Origin: Bianquea renquensis
GTDB taxonomy: Bacteria > Bacillota > Clostridia > Lachnospirales > Bianqueaceae
Direction of reading: 5' to 3'
Length of the DNA stretch: 64,000 bases
Assembly (NCBI RefSeq): GCF_014384895.1
Contig: NZ_JACRSQ010000005.1
Span: 62,001-126,000 of the forward strand
Shown: positions 9,536-18,758 of the stretch, one piece after another
Position numbering within the stretch: the first letter of the stretch is position 1
Layout of the letters: every line of letters starts with the position of its first letter
Translations under genes and position numbers: made by a program
The notes under the pieces: model-generated
Database searches by the model: none
The model's input: only the letters and a program-made list of their open reading frames with translations
What the model was told of the DNA's origin: nothing

Positions 9536-10804
9536 ATGGATACAAGGAAGAAGCTTTTGATTTATGCCCATTACTATGTACCGGATGTGGCATCTACAGG
9601 TCAAATTTTGAGAGAATTGGCGGAAGGAATACTCGATGCCTTTGATATTACGGTCATTTGCGTCGTGCCCTCATATGAAGGTACGATTGCGTCGGCATAT
9701 AAGACAAAGCTGTTTTATGAGGAGCAAATTGACGGGGTTCGCGTGCTACGTGTCCGGGTATCGGAGTTTACAAAGTCCAACAAGATGAGCAGAATCAAAA
9801 ATATCCTCGGGTATTTCTTTGGGGCGATGGTAGCCACATTCAAAGTGGGGAAGCAAAATTATGTATTTTCCATTTCCCAACCGCCAATCCTTGGCGGTTT
9901 ATTGGGGGTATGGGGCAAATGGATCAAGCGTGCCAAGTATATCTATAACATTCAAGACTTCAATCCAGAACAAGTCATGGCAGTGGGATACAGCAAGAAC
10001 CCACTGATTCTAAAAGCGATGATATGGTTAGATAAGTTTAGTTGTAAGCAGAGCGATTTGGTTATTACAGTTGGTCGAGACTTAGTAGAGACGATGAATA
10101 TACGGTTCAAGGGAAAGAAAGTGCCAAAGACGGTGATGATCAACAACTGGATTGACGAGAAGAAGATTTATCAGCTGGATAAAGATAATGAAGGTGTTGT
10201 TGCTTTTAAGAGGAAATATGGGCTGGAAGGCAAGTTTGTCATTATGTATTCAGGAAATATCGGGTTGTACTATGGTTTGGAGGACCTGATCACGGTAATA
10301 GAAAAATTTGAACCCGGAACAAAAACGAATGATGGACGAGACGTTATCTTCGCCTTTGTGGGTGCTGGTACTGTACTGGATAAGCTTGTAAAATATGTAG
10401 ATAGGCATCATATGGATAATGTAACATTTATTCCCTATCAGGACAAGGCAAATTTGATTTACAGCCTAAATGCGGCCGATGTACACTGGGTTGTGAATGC
10501 GAAGGGTATAAAAGGAGTCTCTTGTCCGTCGAAATATTATGGGGTTGCCAGCTGCCAGAAAGCAATTCTTGCTGTTCTTGAGAAAGGTTCAGAAGTACAT
10601 CTTATCATAGAGGAAACTCAGAACGGTTTGGTGTCTGAACCTGGTAATTGTAAGACTATTGAAGATAATATTCGTTGGTTCATTGAAAATGCTGACAGCG
10701 ATGAGCTGGTTGCTATGGGGCAGCGTGGACGTGAAAATTTAGAACAGAATCTGACCAAGGATGTCAGCCTGGAAAAGTATAAGAATGCAATTCTGGGTTT
10801 GTGA
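9536..10804 (+). CDS. Glycosyltransferase family 4, WbuB-like
   Basis: Cytosolic GT-B fold glycosyltransferase adding a sugar to the lipid-linked repeat unit. N-terminal LLIYAHYYVPDVASTGQI and RELAEGI segments, the mid-domain YIYNIQDFNPEQ, and the C-terminal nucleotide-sugar part (IMYSGNIGLYYGLEDLI, ADVHWVVNAKGIKGV, CPSKYYGVASCQKAILAV) resemble the WbuB/WcaI group of GT4 enzymes, some of which transfer FucNAc-type sugars. Donor and linkage are not deducible here. It is 12 bp upstream of the next glycosyltransferase. Confidence 0.83.
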   Translation: MDTRKKLLIYAHYYVPDVASTGQILRELAEGILDAFDITVICVVPSYEGTIASAYKTKLFYEEQIDGVRVLRVRVSEFTKSNKMSRIKNILGYFFGAMVATFKVGKQNYVFSISQPPILGGLLGVWGKWIKRAKYIYNIQDFNPEQVMAVGYSKNPLILKAMIWLDKFSCKQSDLVITVGRDLVETMNIRFKGKKVPKTVMINNWIDEKKIYQLDKDNEGVVAFKRKYGLEGKFVIMYSGNIGLYYGLEDLITVIEKFEPGTKTNDGRDVIFAFVGAGTVLDKLVKYVDRHHMDNVTFIPYQDKANLIYSLNAADVHWVVNAKGIKGVSCPSKYYGVASCQKAILAVLEKGSEVHLIIEETQNGLVSEPGNCKTIEDNIRWFIENADSDELVAMGQRGRENLEQNLTKDVSLEKYKNAILGL

Positions 10805-10816
10805 GGGGAAGAAGAA

Positions 10817-11653
10817 ATGTCAACAATTACGACAGTTACACTTACATATAACGAAGAAAAGAACATTGCGGAATGTTTGGAATCTGTAAAAGATATTGCT
10901 GACAGAATGATTGTGCTGGATGGTTGTAGCAAGGACAGCACGGTTGAATTGGCAAAGTGCTGTGGGGCAGAAGTGTATCAGAAGGATTGCGGATACTTCG
11001 ATCGCTTTCAGTTCGGCATGGATAGCATCACCTTCGATTCTAATTGGATTTTGTTTATTGATGCAGATGAACGCCTGACAAAGGAGTCTCGAAGCGAGTT
11101 AAAATCGCTATGTGACCAGCATGTAGCATCAAACGTAAATGGAATTGTGGTCAAATACCGTATCGAGTTTATGGGCAAGTCGCTGAAGTACGGCGCTTCA
11201 ACTTTGCGAAAGCTGCGGGTGTTTCGCCCTAAAACAGCGTTTATGGAAGATATCTTGCTCGACCAGCATATCCGACTGATCAGCGGTGAAATGGTTTATA
11301 TGAATAGCTATTTACTGCATAAGGATTATAAGGGACTTGTGAATTGGTCACAGAAGCATGTGCAGTATGCCGAGTGGGCATCCAATGACTTCGCCCAGAA
11401 AAAAGAAGATGCTAAGGCTATAGAATTGTCAGGACTCGAAAGAAGTGCAAAGATCAAGAGAATACTTAAATATCGAGTTTATTATAAGTTGCCCTCTGGG
11501 CTAAGAGCATGGATGTATTACATATATCGTTACTATTTCCGACTTGGATTTTTAGATGGTAAAGAAGGAAAACTTTACGCATATTTTCATGCATATTGGT
11601 ACCGTTACTTGGTAGATGCGATGTTATTTGAGAAGAGCAAAGGAGATAAGTAG
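10817..11653 (+). CDS. Glycosyltransferase family 2 (WaaE/KdtX-like)
   Basis: GT-A fold transferase with the family 2 start STITTVTLTYNEEKNIAECL, a DGCSKDSTVELAKCCGAEVY nucleotide-binding stretch and the metal-binding DxD equivalent in ILFIDADERLT. The C-terminal region (LLHKDYKGLVNWSQKHVQYA, then a hydrophobic, aromatic-rich tail) resembles the WaaE/LgtF group of beta-glucosyltransferases. Likely adds a hexose in the capsule repeat; donor unknown. Only 2 bp separate its stop from rfbF, so it appears co-transcribed with the CDP-sugar genes. Confidence 0.83.
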   Translation: MSTITTVTLTYNEEKNIAECLESVKDIADRMIVLDGCSKDSTVELAKCCGAEVYQKDCGYFDRFQFGMDSITFDSNWILFIDADERLTKESRSELKSLCDQHVASNVNGIVVKYRIEFMGKSLKYGASTLRKLRVFRPKTAFMEDILLDQHIRLISGEMVYMNSYLLHKDYKGLVNWSQKHVQYAEWASNDFAQKKEDAKAIELSGLERSAKIKRILKYRVYYKLPSGLRAWMYYIYRYYFRLGFLDGKEGKLYAYFHAYWYRYLVDAMLFEKSKGDK

Positions 11654-11655
11654 CA

Positions 11656-12438
11656 ATGAAAGCAGTTCTCTTGGCGGGAGGGTTTGGCACTCGTATTTCA
11701 GAAGAATCCATTTATAAGCCAAAGCCGATGATTGAAATCGGCGGTATGCCGATTCTGTGGCATATTATGAAACTATATGCAAGTTATGGTGTTCAAGACT
11801 TTATCATCTGTGCTGGCTATAAGCAGCATGTGATTAAAGAATGGTTTGCTGACTACTTTCTGCACAATAGTGATATTACGTTTGATTATACCAATGGTAA
11901 AAACGAGGTGATTGTCCACAATCAGAATTGCGAACAGTGGAGGATTACTGTGGTGGACACGGGTTTGAACACCATGACCGGTGGCAGGGTGAAGCGTATT
12001 CGCGAATACATTGAGGATGAATCATTCTTCCTGACATATGGCGATGGCGTGGCGGATGTAGATTTAGATAAAGAGCTTGTTTTTCACAAAGAGCATGGCA
12101 AGCTGGTGACCATGTCTGCATATAATGCTGGTCAGCGTTTCGGAGTATTGGATATTGACCCTGAGGGGCACATCACGGAGTTTCGTGAAAAGACTCGGGG
12201 GGATGGCAATATGATTAATATCGGCTATATGATTTGCAAACCGGAATTTATCGACTTAATCGACGGCGATGCCACTGTGCTGGAAAAGGAACCATTGGAG
12301 AAGGCGGCCAAGATGGGACAGCTTATGGCGTACAAGCACGAAGGCTACTGGCAGTGCATGGATACTGTAAGAGAGAAGGAACAGCTCGAAAAACTATGGG
12401 CCAGCGAAAAAGCGCCTTGGAAAGTGTGGGAAGACTAA
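11656..12438 (+). CDS. rfbF: Glucose-1-phosphate cytidylyltransferase
   Basis: First step of CDP-dideoxyhexose synthesis: CTP plus glucose-1-phosphate to CDP-glucose. The 260-aa protein has the nucleotidyltransferase signature LAGGFGTRISEESIYKPKPM, the RfbF-specific WHIMKLYASYGVQDFIICAGYK, VDTGLNTMTGGRVKRI and FLTYGDGVADVDL motifs and the conserved C-terminal MDTVREKEQLEKLW. Length equals that of characterised RfbF/AscA/YerA enzymes (about 257 aa). Its TAA stop overlaps the next ATG by one base (TAATG), so rfbF and rfbG are translationally coupled. Confidence 0.95.
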   Translation: MKAVLLAGGFGTRISEESIYKPKPMIEIGGMPILWHIMKLYASYGVQDFIICAGYKQHVIKEWFADYFLHNSDITFDYTNGKNEVIVHNQNCEQWRITVVDTGLNTMTGGRVKRIREYIEDESFFLTYGDGVADVDLDKELVFHKEHGKLVTMSAYNAGQRFGVLDIDPEGHITEFREKTRGDGNMINIGYMICKPEFIDLIDGDATVLEKEPLEKAAKMGQLMAYKHEGYWQCMDTVREKEQLEKLWASEKAPWKVWED

Positions 12439-13496
12439 TGAGTTTTGATATATCATTTTATGGCGGAAAAAAGGTATTCATAACTGGCCACACTGGATTC
12501 AAAGGTTCATGGCTTTGTAAAATATTGGCGAATGTTGGAGCCATTGTTACGGGATACTCTCTAAATCCCCCGACGGAACCTTCCCTGTTTGAGATAGCCA
12601 AAATTGAACAGGATGTTCACTCTGTTATTGGTGACATCAGAGATTACAAAAAGCTGAAGAAAACTTTTCATGAAGCGCAGCCGGAAATAGTGTTACATCT
12701 TGCTGCTCAGCCGATTGTTCGGGATAGCTATAAAGATCCCCGATATACATACGAAGCGAATGTCATGGGTACAGTCAATATTCTAGAATGTGTACGTACC
12801 AGCAACTGTGTAAAGTCGTTCCTGAATGTAACCACCGATAAGGTTTACCTTAATAAGGAATGGGCATGGGGATATCGGGAAAACGATGAACTGGATGGTT
12901 ATGACCCTTATTCTAACTCAAAATCCTGTTCCGAGCTTGTTACACATTCTTTCAAGAACAGCTTTTTTGCTGATGGAAGTGTGGCTATTTCTACCGCTCG
13001 TGCCGGTAATGTTATCGGTGGCGGTGATTTTGCCAATGATCGAATAATCCCGGATTGTATCCGTGCTGCAATCAATAAACAGGATATTTTTGTAAGAAAT
13101 CCGTACTCGACGAGACCCTATCAGCATGTACTGGAGCCCCTGTATGTCTATCTGTTGATTGCAGCAATGCAGTATAAGGATTGCAGTTTTGCCGGTTATT
13201 ACAATGTTGGACCGGATGAGCAAGACTGTTTTCAGACCGGAGCACTTGTCAATCTGTTTGTGAAACTTTGGGGTGATAACATAAATTGGATCAGCCGCTG
13301 TGATGGCGGTCCACACGAAGCGAACTTTCTGAAGCTGGATTGCTCAAAGCTCAGGGCGGCCTTTGGATGGAAGCCACATTGGACTCTAGATAAGGCCATT
13401 GAAAAGGTTGTGGAGTGGAGCAAATGCTGGATCAATGGCAATGATGTGAGGCATTGCATGGACAGGCAGATTGAGGAGTTTTTGCAAGATGGGTAG
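12438..13496 (+). CDS. rfbG: CDP-glucose 4,6-dehydratase
   Basis: Extended SDR enzyme converting CDP-glucose to CDP-4-keto-6-deoxyglucose with tightly bound NAD+. Motifs: FITGHTGFKGSWLCKIL at the N-terminus, LHLAAQPIVRDSYKDPRYTY, TTDKVYLNKEWAWGYRENDE, the catalytic YSNSK segment, ARAGNVIGGGDFANDRIIPD and TRPYQHVLEPLYVYLLIA, all typical of RfbG. The true start is ATG 12438, overlapping the rfbF stop; the frame is open further upstream but that part is rfbF DNA. 352 aa, as expected for the family (about 357-360). Confidence 0.95.
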   Translation: MSFDISFYGGKKVFITGHTGFKGSWLCKILANVGAIVTGYSLNPPTEPSLFEIAKIEQDVHSVIGDIRDYKKLKKTFHEAQPEIVLHLAAQPIVRDSYKDPRYTYEANVMGTVNILECVRTSNCVKSFLNVTTDKVYLNKEWAWGYRENDELDGYDPYSNSKSCSELVTHSFKNSFFADGSVAISTARAGNVIGGGDFANDRIIPDCIRAAINKQDIFVRNPYSTRPYQHVLEPLYVYLLIAAMQYKDCSFAGYYNVGPDEQDCFQTGALVNLFVKLWGDNINWISRCDGGPHEANFLKLDCSKLRAAFGWKPHWTLDKAIEKVVEWSKCWINGNDVRHCMDRQIEEFLQDG

Positions 13497-13529
13497 CGAT
13501 GAGTAGAAGGATGTATGGAGGAAAGCAAA

Positions 13530-14873
13530 ATGGGTAATTGGAAGAATGAAACAGAAGCACGTGAGCAGATCAAAGCCATGGTTGTCAACTATTATCATGA
13601 TTTTAAGGAAAAAAAAGGAGAATTCAAGCCCGGCGATCGCATTAGCTATGCTTCCCGTGTGTTTGACGAAAAAGAAATGTGCAGTCTGACAGATGCTGTG
13701 CTTGATTTTTGGCTGACGACGGGGCGTTTCTCAGATCAGTTCGAGAAAGATTTTGCAGAGTGGATTGGTGTGAAGTATGCCCATCTAGTCAATAGTGGCT
13801 CTTCCGCGAATTTAATCGCGTTTTCTATATTGACGGCTCCTGAATTAGGAGACCGCCAGATTAAGCGCGGCGATGAGGTTATTACCGTTGCCTGCGGTTT
13901 TCCAACTACTGTGAACCCTATCCTTCAGTATGGTGCCGTTCCAGTTTTTGTCGATGTAACCGTACCACAGTATAACATTGATGTGACAAAGCTAGAAGAA
14001 GCTCTGAGCAATAAGACGAAAGCAGTTATGATTGCACATACTTTGGGCAATCCGTTTGATTTAGCTGCGGTGAAAACCTTCTGCGATAAACACAATCTAT
14101 GGCTGGTGGAGGACAACTGCGACGCACTCGGAACCCAGTATACGATTGATGGAGTGACGAAATTTACGGGTACATGGGGTGACATTGGCACGAGCAGTTT
14201 CTATCCGCCGCATCATATGACCATGGGAGAGGGCGGATGTGTTTACACGGATAATCCGAAGCTGCATCGTCTGATTCTCTCCTATCGTGACTGGGGTCGA
14301 GATTGTATTTGCCCCTCTGGCCAAGACAATTTCTGTGGCCGTCGTTTTGATGGACAAAATGGTGAATTACCGCAGGGGTATGATCACAAATATGTATATA
14401 GCCATTTCGGATATAACTTGAAAGTAACAGATATGCAAGCAGCGGTCGGAGTGGAACAGCTAAAAAAATTCCCGGTCTTTGTTGAACGCCGCCGTCACAA
14501 CTGGGAGCGTCTCCATGCGGCGCTGGAGCATGTCCAGGATAAAATTATCTTGCCAGAGCCTGCGAAGGATAGCCGCCCTTCTTGGTTTGGTTTCTTAATT
14601 TCCGTGAAGCCAGAGAGCGAACGGAAGCGCAATGACATCACAAAATATATTGAAGAGCGCAATGTTCAAACCCGTCTGCTGTTCAGTGGTAATCTAATCA
14701 AGCACCCCTGTTTTGATCAGATCCGAGGAACTGATGCATATCGAGTTGTAGGCGACCTTGATGACACGGATTTTATTATGAATAACACCTTTTGGGTTGG
14801 TGTGTATCCGGGAATGAGCGACGAGATGATCGACTATATGGCGCAGGTCATTATCGAGGCTATTAACCGATAA
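13530..14873 (+). CDS. rfbH: CDP-4-keto-6-deoxyglucose 3-dehydrase (E1, PMP and [2Fe-2S] dependent)
   Basis: Removes the C3 hydroxyl from CDP-4-keto-6-deoxyglucose. It belongs to the DegT/aminotransferase fold but carries histidines (His228-His229 in SFYPPHHMTMGEGG) where aminotransferases have the PLP-binding lysine, the hallmark of E1. Four cysteines (Cys197 in EDNCDALG, Cys259, Cys261, Cys269 in CICPSGQDNFCGRRF) match the E1 iron-sulfur ligand pattern C-x-C-x7-C with the distant first cysteine. ATG 13530 is chosen because GGAGGAAAG lies just upstream. The separate E3 reductase that normally regenerates E1 is not encoded in this window. Confidence 0.95.
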   Translation: MGNWKNETEAREQIKAMVVNYYHDFKEKKGEFKPGDRISYASRVFDEKEMCSLTDAVLDFWLTTGRFSDQFEKDFAEWIGVKYAHLVNSGSSANLIAFSILTAPELGDRQIKRGDEVITVACGFPTTVNPILQYGAVPVFVDVTVPQYNIDVTKLEEALSNKTKAVMIAHTLGNPFDLAAVKTFCDKHNLWLVEDNCDALGTQYTIDGVTKFTGTWGDIGTSSFYPPHHMTMGEGGCVYTDNPKLHRLILSYRDWGRDCICPSGQDNFCGRRFDGQNGELPQGYDHKYVYSHFGYNLKVTDMQAAVGVEQLKKFPVFVERRRHNWERLHAALEHVQDKIILPEPAKDSRPSWFGFLISVKPESERKRNDITKYIEERNVQTRLLFSGNLIKHPCFDQIRGTDAYRVVGDLDDTDFIMNNTFWVGVYPGMSDEMIDYMAQVIIEAINR

Positions 14874-14894
14874 GTCAGAATAGGAGACGAATCA

Positions 14895-16604
14895 GTGAAA
14901 GCGTCTGATTATATTGTTGAATATTTAATTGGTAAAGGGATAACGGATGTGTTCGGATATCCGGGTGGCATGGTTACACATCTGATGGATTCATTCAGCA
15001 AGTATCAAGGGCAGATAGCCGCGCATGTAACATATCACGAGCAAGGGGCGGCGTTTGCCGCTTGCGGTTACGCACAGACAAGTGGCAAAGTTGGCGTCGC
15101 ATATGCTACGAGCGGTCCGGGTGCTACGAATCTGATAACAGGCATCTGCAATGCGTTTTTTGACTCAATTCCAACACTTTTTATTACGGGGCAAGTAAAT
15201 ACGTTCGAAGCCAAGAATGAGATGCCGGTTCGACAACGTGGCTTTCAGGAAACGGATATCGTGTCTATGGTGAAAGGTGTCACAAAGTATGCAGCGAAGG
15301 TTGACAATGCAGATGGCTTGAAATGGCAATTGGACTTTGCTTTTGCCCAGGCACAATCTGGTCGCAAAGGACCGGTGCTTTTGGATATTCCGATGGATAT
15401 CTTACATGCGGAGATCGATGCTGATCAAGTAAGCGTCTATGAGGCTAGTGAAATTCACGAGAGCACACTTGATGAATCAAGGATAGCGCAGATCAGGGAA
15501 GCCTTAAAACAAGCAAAAAGACCGGTTATCCTGTTGGGCAATGGCATCAAGATGGCAAATGCAGTAGCTGATGCCCGCAAGGTAATTGCTAAGCTAGGTA
15601 TACCGACTGTGTCGACAATGATTTCTATGGATATTGTCAATGAGTCTGCGTTAAACTATGGATTCATCGGTGCTTACGGCGACAGAGCAGCTAACTTCAT
15701 TGTAGCCAAGAGTGATTTGCTCCTCTCCCTCGGTGCAAGGTTAGATGTCCGTCAGGTTGGTGCTAAGCGTGAAAATTTTGCGCCCAATGCAACATTGATC
15801 CGGGTTGAAGTGGATGAAGGTGAGCTTGCATATCGGGTACATGACAATGAAGTTGCGATCTGTGCAGATGTGTCAGCAGTGCTTCGCGTTTTGAACGATA
15901 TATGGGATAATATATTGCTCGATTACAGCGAATGGCTGGAGATTTGTAGTACCATTAGGTTTATGCTGGCTGGCATGGATAAACGGCTGCCGAACGAGAT
16001 TGTCGAACAAATAAGTGAACACATTCCCAGCAATGCTGTAATAACTGCGGATGTTGGGCAAAACCAGATATGGGTTGCACAGTCTCTAAGGGTTAAAGAG
16101 CGTCAGAAGGTGGTCTTCTCTGGCGGGCATGGAGCTATGGGCTATTCTCTTCCAGCCGCTATCGGCTGTTACTATGCATCACACGGTCCGGTCGTCAGCT
16201 TCAACGGCGACGGTGGTATCCAGATGAACATCCAGGAATTGCAAACAATTGCACGGGAGAGATTGCCGATAAAGATTGTACTGATGAATAATTCCGCGCT
16301 GGGTATGATTCGTCATTTCCAAGAAATGTATTTTGGGGAAAACTATGTACAGACTGTGGCAACGGGGGGCTATACTGTGCCTGACTTTGGCGCGATTGCG
16401 AAGGCTTATGGAATTGAATACTACAAGATTGAGTCTGCTGATGATGTGAGGGCTAGCTTATTCGAAGGAGTGGCCCCTTGTTTGATCGAAGTGAGTATCA
16501 AGGAAAACACATATGTGTTTCCGAAACTTGAGTTTGGAAAGCCTAATCAAGATCAGGAGCCCTTAATGGACCGCGCTTTGTTTAACTATTTGAGTTCACT
16601 TTAA
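14895..16604 (+). CDS. ThDP-dependent acetolactate-synthase-like enzyme, YerE type
   Basis: 569-aa thiamine-diphosphate enzyme with the three-domain acetohydroxyacid synthase fold: catalytic Glu49 (TYHEQGAAFAACGYA), SGPGATNLITGICNAFFDS, a central FAD/Rossmann-like domain, and the C-terminal ThDP/Mg site GDGGIQMN (residues 438-445) with the second asparagine pair in VLMNNSALGM. Biosynthetic ALS partners are absent and it lies directly after rfbFGH, the position of yerE in the Yersinia yersiniose locus, where the enzyme adds a two-carbon unit from pyruvate to C4 of CDP-3,6-dideoxy-4-ketoglucose. That role is inferred from context and family. A catabolic acetolactate synthase is the alternative. 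Confidence 0.8.
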   Translation: MKASDYIVEYLIGKGITDVFGYPGGMVTHLMDSFSKYQGQIAAHVTYHEQGAAFAACGYAQTSGKVGVAYATSGPGATNLITGICNAFFDSIPTLFITGQVNTFEAKNEMPVRQRGFQETDIVSMVKGVTKYAAKVDNADGLKWQLDFAFAQAQSGRKGPVLLDIPMDILHAEIDADQVSVYEASEIHESTLDESRIAQIREALKQAKRPVILLGNGIKMANAVADARKVIAKLGIPTVSTMISMDIVNESALNYGFIGAYGDRAANFIVAKSDLLLSLGARLDVRQVGAKRENFAPNATLIRVEVDEGELAYRVHDNEVAICADVSAVLRVLNDIWDNILLDYSEWLEICSTIRFMLAGMDKRLPNEIVEQISEHIPSNAVITADVGQNQIWVAQSLRVKERQKVVFSGGHGAMGYSLPAAIGCYYASHGPVVSFNGDGGIQMNIQELQTIARERLPIKIVLMNNSALGMIRHFQEMYFGENYVQTVATGGYTVPDFGAIAKAYGIEYYKIESADDVRASLFEGVAPCLIEVSIKENTYVFPKLEFGKPNQDQEPLMDRALFNYLSSL

Positions 16605-16617
16605 TGGGGAAGATTGC

Positions 16618-17532
16618 ATGAAAAGGAATGTTGTCATTACAGGTGCCACAAGCTTTATTGGCGTACATTTGATTAGAGAGTGGGCGAAGAGAGAATGCAC
16701 GATTTATGCAATTGTAAGGCCTAACAGCAAGAATTTGAATCGCCTTCCCAACGAGACCTGTGTTCAGGTAATAGAGCTAGAAATGGTTGAGTATCAGGAG
16801 CTTCCAAAGCACATTAAAAGAGCGGATGTATTCTATCATTTAGCATGGGAAGGTGCCAGAGTACCTTATCGTGACAACGTGCAGATACAAAGAAACAATT
16901 ATGATAGCGCTGTAAAAGCAATGGAAGCGGCGCATGAAATGGGTTGTAGTCTGTTCATTGGCTCCGGTTCTCAGGCTGAGTATGGAAAAACAGCCAGTCC
17001 TGTTGAGGAGAATGCTCCATGCAATCCGAACACCGCGTATGGCAAGGAGAAGTTACACGCCTGTGAGACCCTTGCAGACATGGCAAAGCAGTATGACATG
17101 AAATTTATCTGGACTCGTATCTTCAGTGTTTACGGAAAATACGATGATCCTGGAACATTGATTATGTCATCGATTGAGAAGATGAAGCGCAATGAATCCA
17201 TTCAAGTGACAGCCTGTACACAACTTTGGGATTACCTATATGTTGAAGATGCCGCGAGAGCAATGGTGAAATTTGCGGAAGTCGATTGCGAAAACGGTAT
17301 CTATAATGTTGCCAGTGGGAATATCAGACCGTTAAAGGAATATGTTGAGGAGATCAGAGATGTCATTGGCAGCGAGAGTTTGATTGAATATGGAGCGAAA
17401 TCGTATGGCCCTGATGGGCCGATAGATTTGCAGCCTAATAATTCAAAAGTTGTAAAATCGCTGGATTGGAAAGTAGAGACAACATTTGCGGAAGGTATCA
17501 AAAAATGTGTAGGCGAGGAAGGATGTGAGTAA
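16618..17532 (+). CDS. SDR-family sugar-nucleotide reductase/epimerase, YerF/RfbJ-like
   Basis: Extended SDR protein of 304 aa with VVITGATSFIGVHLIREW, VFYHLAWEGARVPYRDNVQ, the GSGSQAEYG active-site strand and a YGKEKLHA Tyr-x3-Lys pair, and WTRIFSVYGKYDDPGTL. Such proteins reduce or epimerise keto groups of nucleotide sugars. Placed after the YerE-like enzyme, the best guess is reduction of the acetyl side chain carbonyl of the branched CDP-sugar (YerF role); a CDP-abequose-synthase-type 4-ketoreductase is the main alternative. Ends 3 bases before the next gene start. Confidence 0.75.
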   Translation: MKRNVVITGATSFIGVHLIREWAKRECTIYAIVRPNSKNLNRLPNETCVQVIELEMVEYQELPKHIKRADVFYHLAWEGARVPYRDNVQIQRNNYDSAVKAMEAAHEMGCSLFIGSGSQAEYGKTASPVEENAPCNPNTAYGKEKLHACETLADMAKQYDMKFIWTRIFSVYGKYDDPGTLIMSSIEKMKRNESIQVTACTQLWDYLYVEDAARAMVKFAEVDCENGIYNVASGNIRPLKEYVEEIRDVIGSESLIEYGAKSYGPDGPIDLQPNNSKVVKSLDWKVETTFAEGIKKCVGEEGCE

Positions 17533-17535
17533 CTA

Positions 17536-18729
17536 GTGAAGGTGTTGGAGATTACAACAATGTTTGGCGGTGGGAGCGTTGGACGCATTGCTGTTGACTG
17601 TTATCGGGTTTTGACGAACAATGACATCGAGAGTACAATTGTGTATGGCCGTGGAGTGCCACCGAAAGACGTTACAACATATAAAATTGGAAATACGGCC
17701 GGCATTTATCTGCATGTCCTTTTGACCAGATTGTTTGACGCGTGCGGCTACGGTTCGTATTTTGCGACAAAGAAGCTAATTCGTTATCTGGAAGAATATA
17801 ATCCAGATGTAATTCACATGCACAACCTTCATGGTTACTACATTAATGTATTTTTGTTGTTTGACTATCTAAAGAAGACAAACAAGCGTGTGATTTGGAC
17901 GCTCCATGATTGCTGGAGTTATACGGGGCATTGCCCATATTATTCTTTGGAGAAGTGTGAGAAATGGAAAACAGGATGTAAAAAATGTATCCGAAAACAT
18001 GAGCATCCAAAGAGTTTGTTCTGGGATGGCTCCAAACGAAATTATAATGATAAACGACGAAGCTTCTGTGGTGTTGATCGAATGACGATCGTTACTCCTT
18101 CGCAGTGGCTGAAACGCGAAGTGCAGCAATCATTTCTCAAAGAGTATCCTATAGAGGTAATTAACAACGGGATCGATGTAAATGTGTTCTATCCCCGAGA
18201 TAACAGTGTTAGAGAAAAGTATAGAATTGGAGATAAATTTGTAATTTTGGGTGTAGCTAATGTTTGGGGGTATCCAAAAGGACTGGACGTGTTTGAGTAT
18301 TTGGCGGATACATTAGATTTTAGAAAATATCAGATCATTATGGTCGGGCTTACTGAAATGCAAATTAAAAATATAGACAAACGTATTCTTGCATTGAAGC
18401 ATACAGAGAGTGTTGACGAGCTTGCAGAGCTGTATTCAGCAGCTGATGTGTTTTTGAATCCGACACGATGTGATAATTTCCCTACAACCAATTTAGAGGC
18501 GCAGGCTTGTGGAACACCGGTCATTACATTTACCGGAACAGGAAGCCCAGAATCGGTAGGTTGTGAATGCGGAATCATTGTGGAGCAAAATGATCTGGAA
18601 GGAATAAAGGAGGCAATTCTTGAGTGTCAAAAAAATCCGAAATCTATTGAAGCCTGTGTTGAGCATGCTAATAATTATAAGAAAGAAATAGCGTATACTC
18701 AATATCTGGAACTGTATATGCAGGGCTGA
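17536..18729 (+). CDS. Glycosyltransferase family 4
   Basis: GT-B glycosyltransferase of 397 aa starting at GTG 17536, three bases after the preceding stop. N-terminal EITTMFGGGSVGRIAVD, the IWTLHDCWSYTGHCPYY segment followed by a cysteine-rich insertion (EKCEKWKTGCKKCIRK) typical of a subgroup of capsule GT4 enzymes, and the donor-site FPTTNLEAQACGTPVITF with GSPESVG. The cysteines may bind metal or stabilise the acceptor loop, which is inference. From this gene onward base composition becomes markedly AT-rich. Confidence 0.84.
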   Translation: MKVLEITTMFGGGSVGRIAVDCYRVLTNNDIESTIVYGRGVPPKDVTTYKIGNTAGIYLHVLLTRLFDACGYGSYFATKKLIRYLEEYNPDVIHMHNLHGYYINVFLLFDYLKKTNKRVIWTLHDCWSYTGHCPYYSLEKCEKWKTGCKKCIRKHEHPKSLFWDGSKRNYNDKRRSFCGVDRMTIVTPSQWLKREVQQSFLKEYPIEVINNGIDVNVFYPRDNSVREKYRIGDKFVILGVANVWGYPKGLDVFEYLADTLDFRKYQIIMVGLTEMQIKNIDKRILALKHTESVDELAELYSAADVFLNPTRCDNFPTTNLEAQACGTPVITFTGTGSPESVGCECGIIVEQNDLEGIKEAILECQKNPKSIEACVEHANNYKKEIAYTQYLELYMQG

Positions 18730-18758
18730 TCTGGTGGGAGACGAGAGGACAGAAATCT

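Noticed and set aside
14895..16604. Branched-chain amino acid acetolactate synthase (ilvB/alsS)
   Set aside because: No ilvN, ilvC or alsD nearby and placed inside an rfbFGH cluster; kept only as an alternative.
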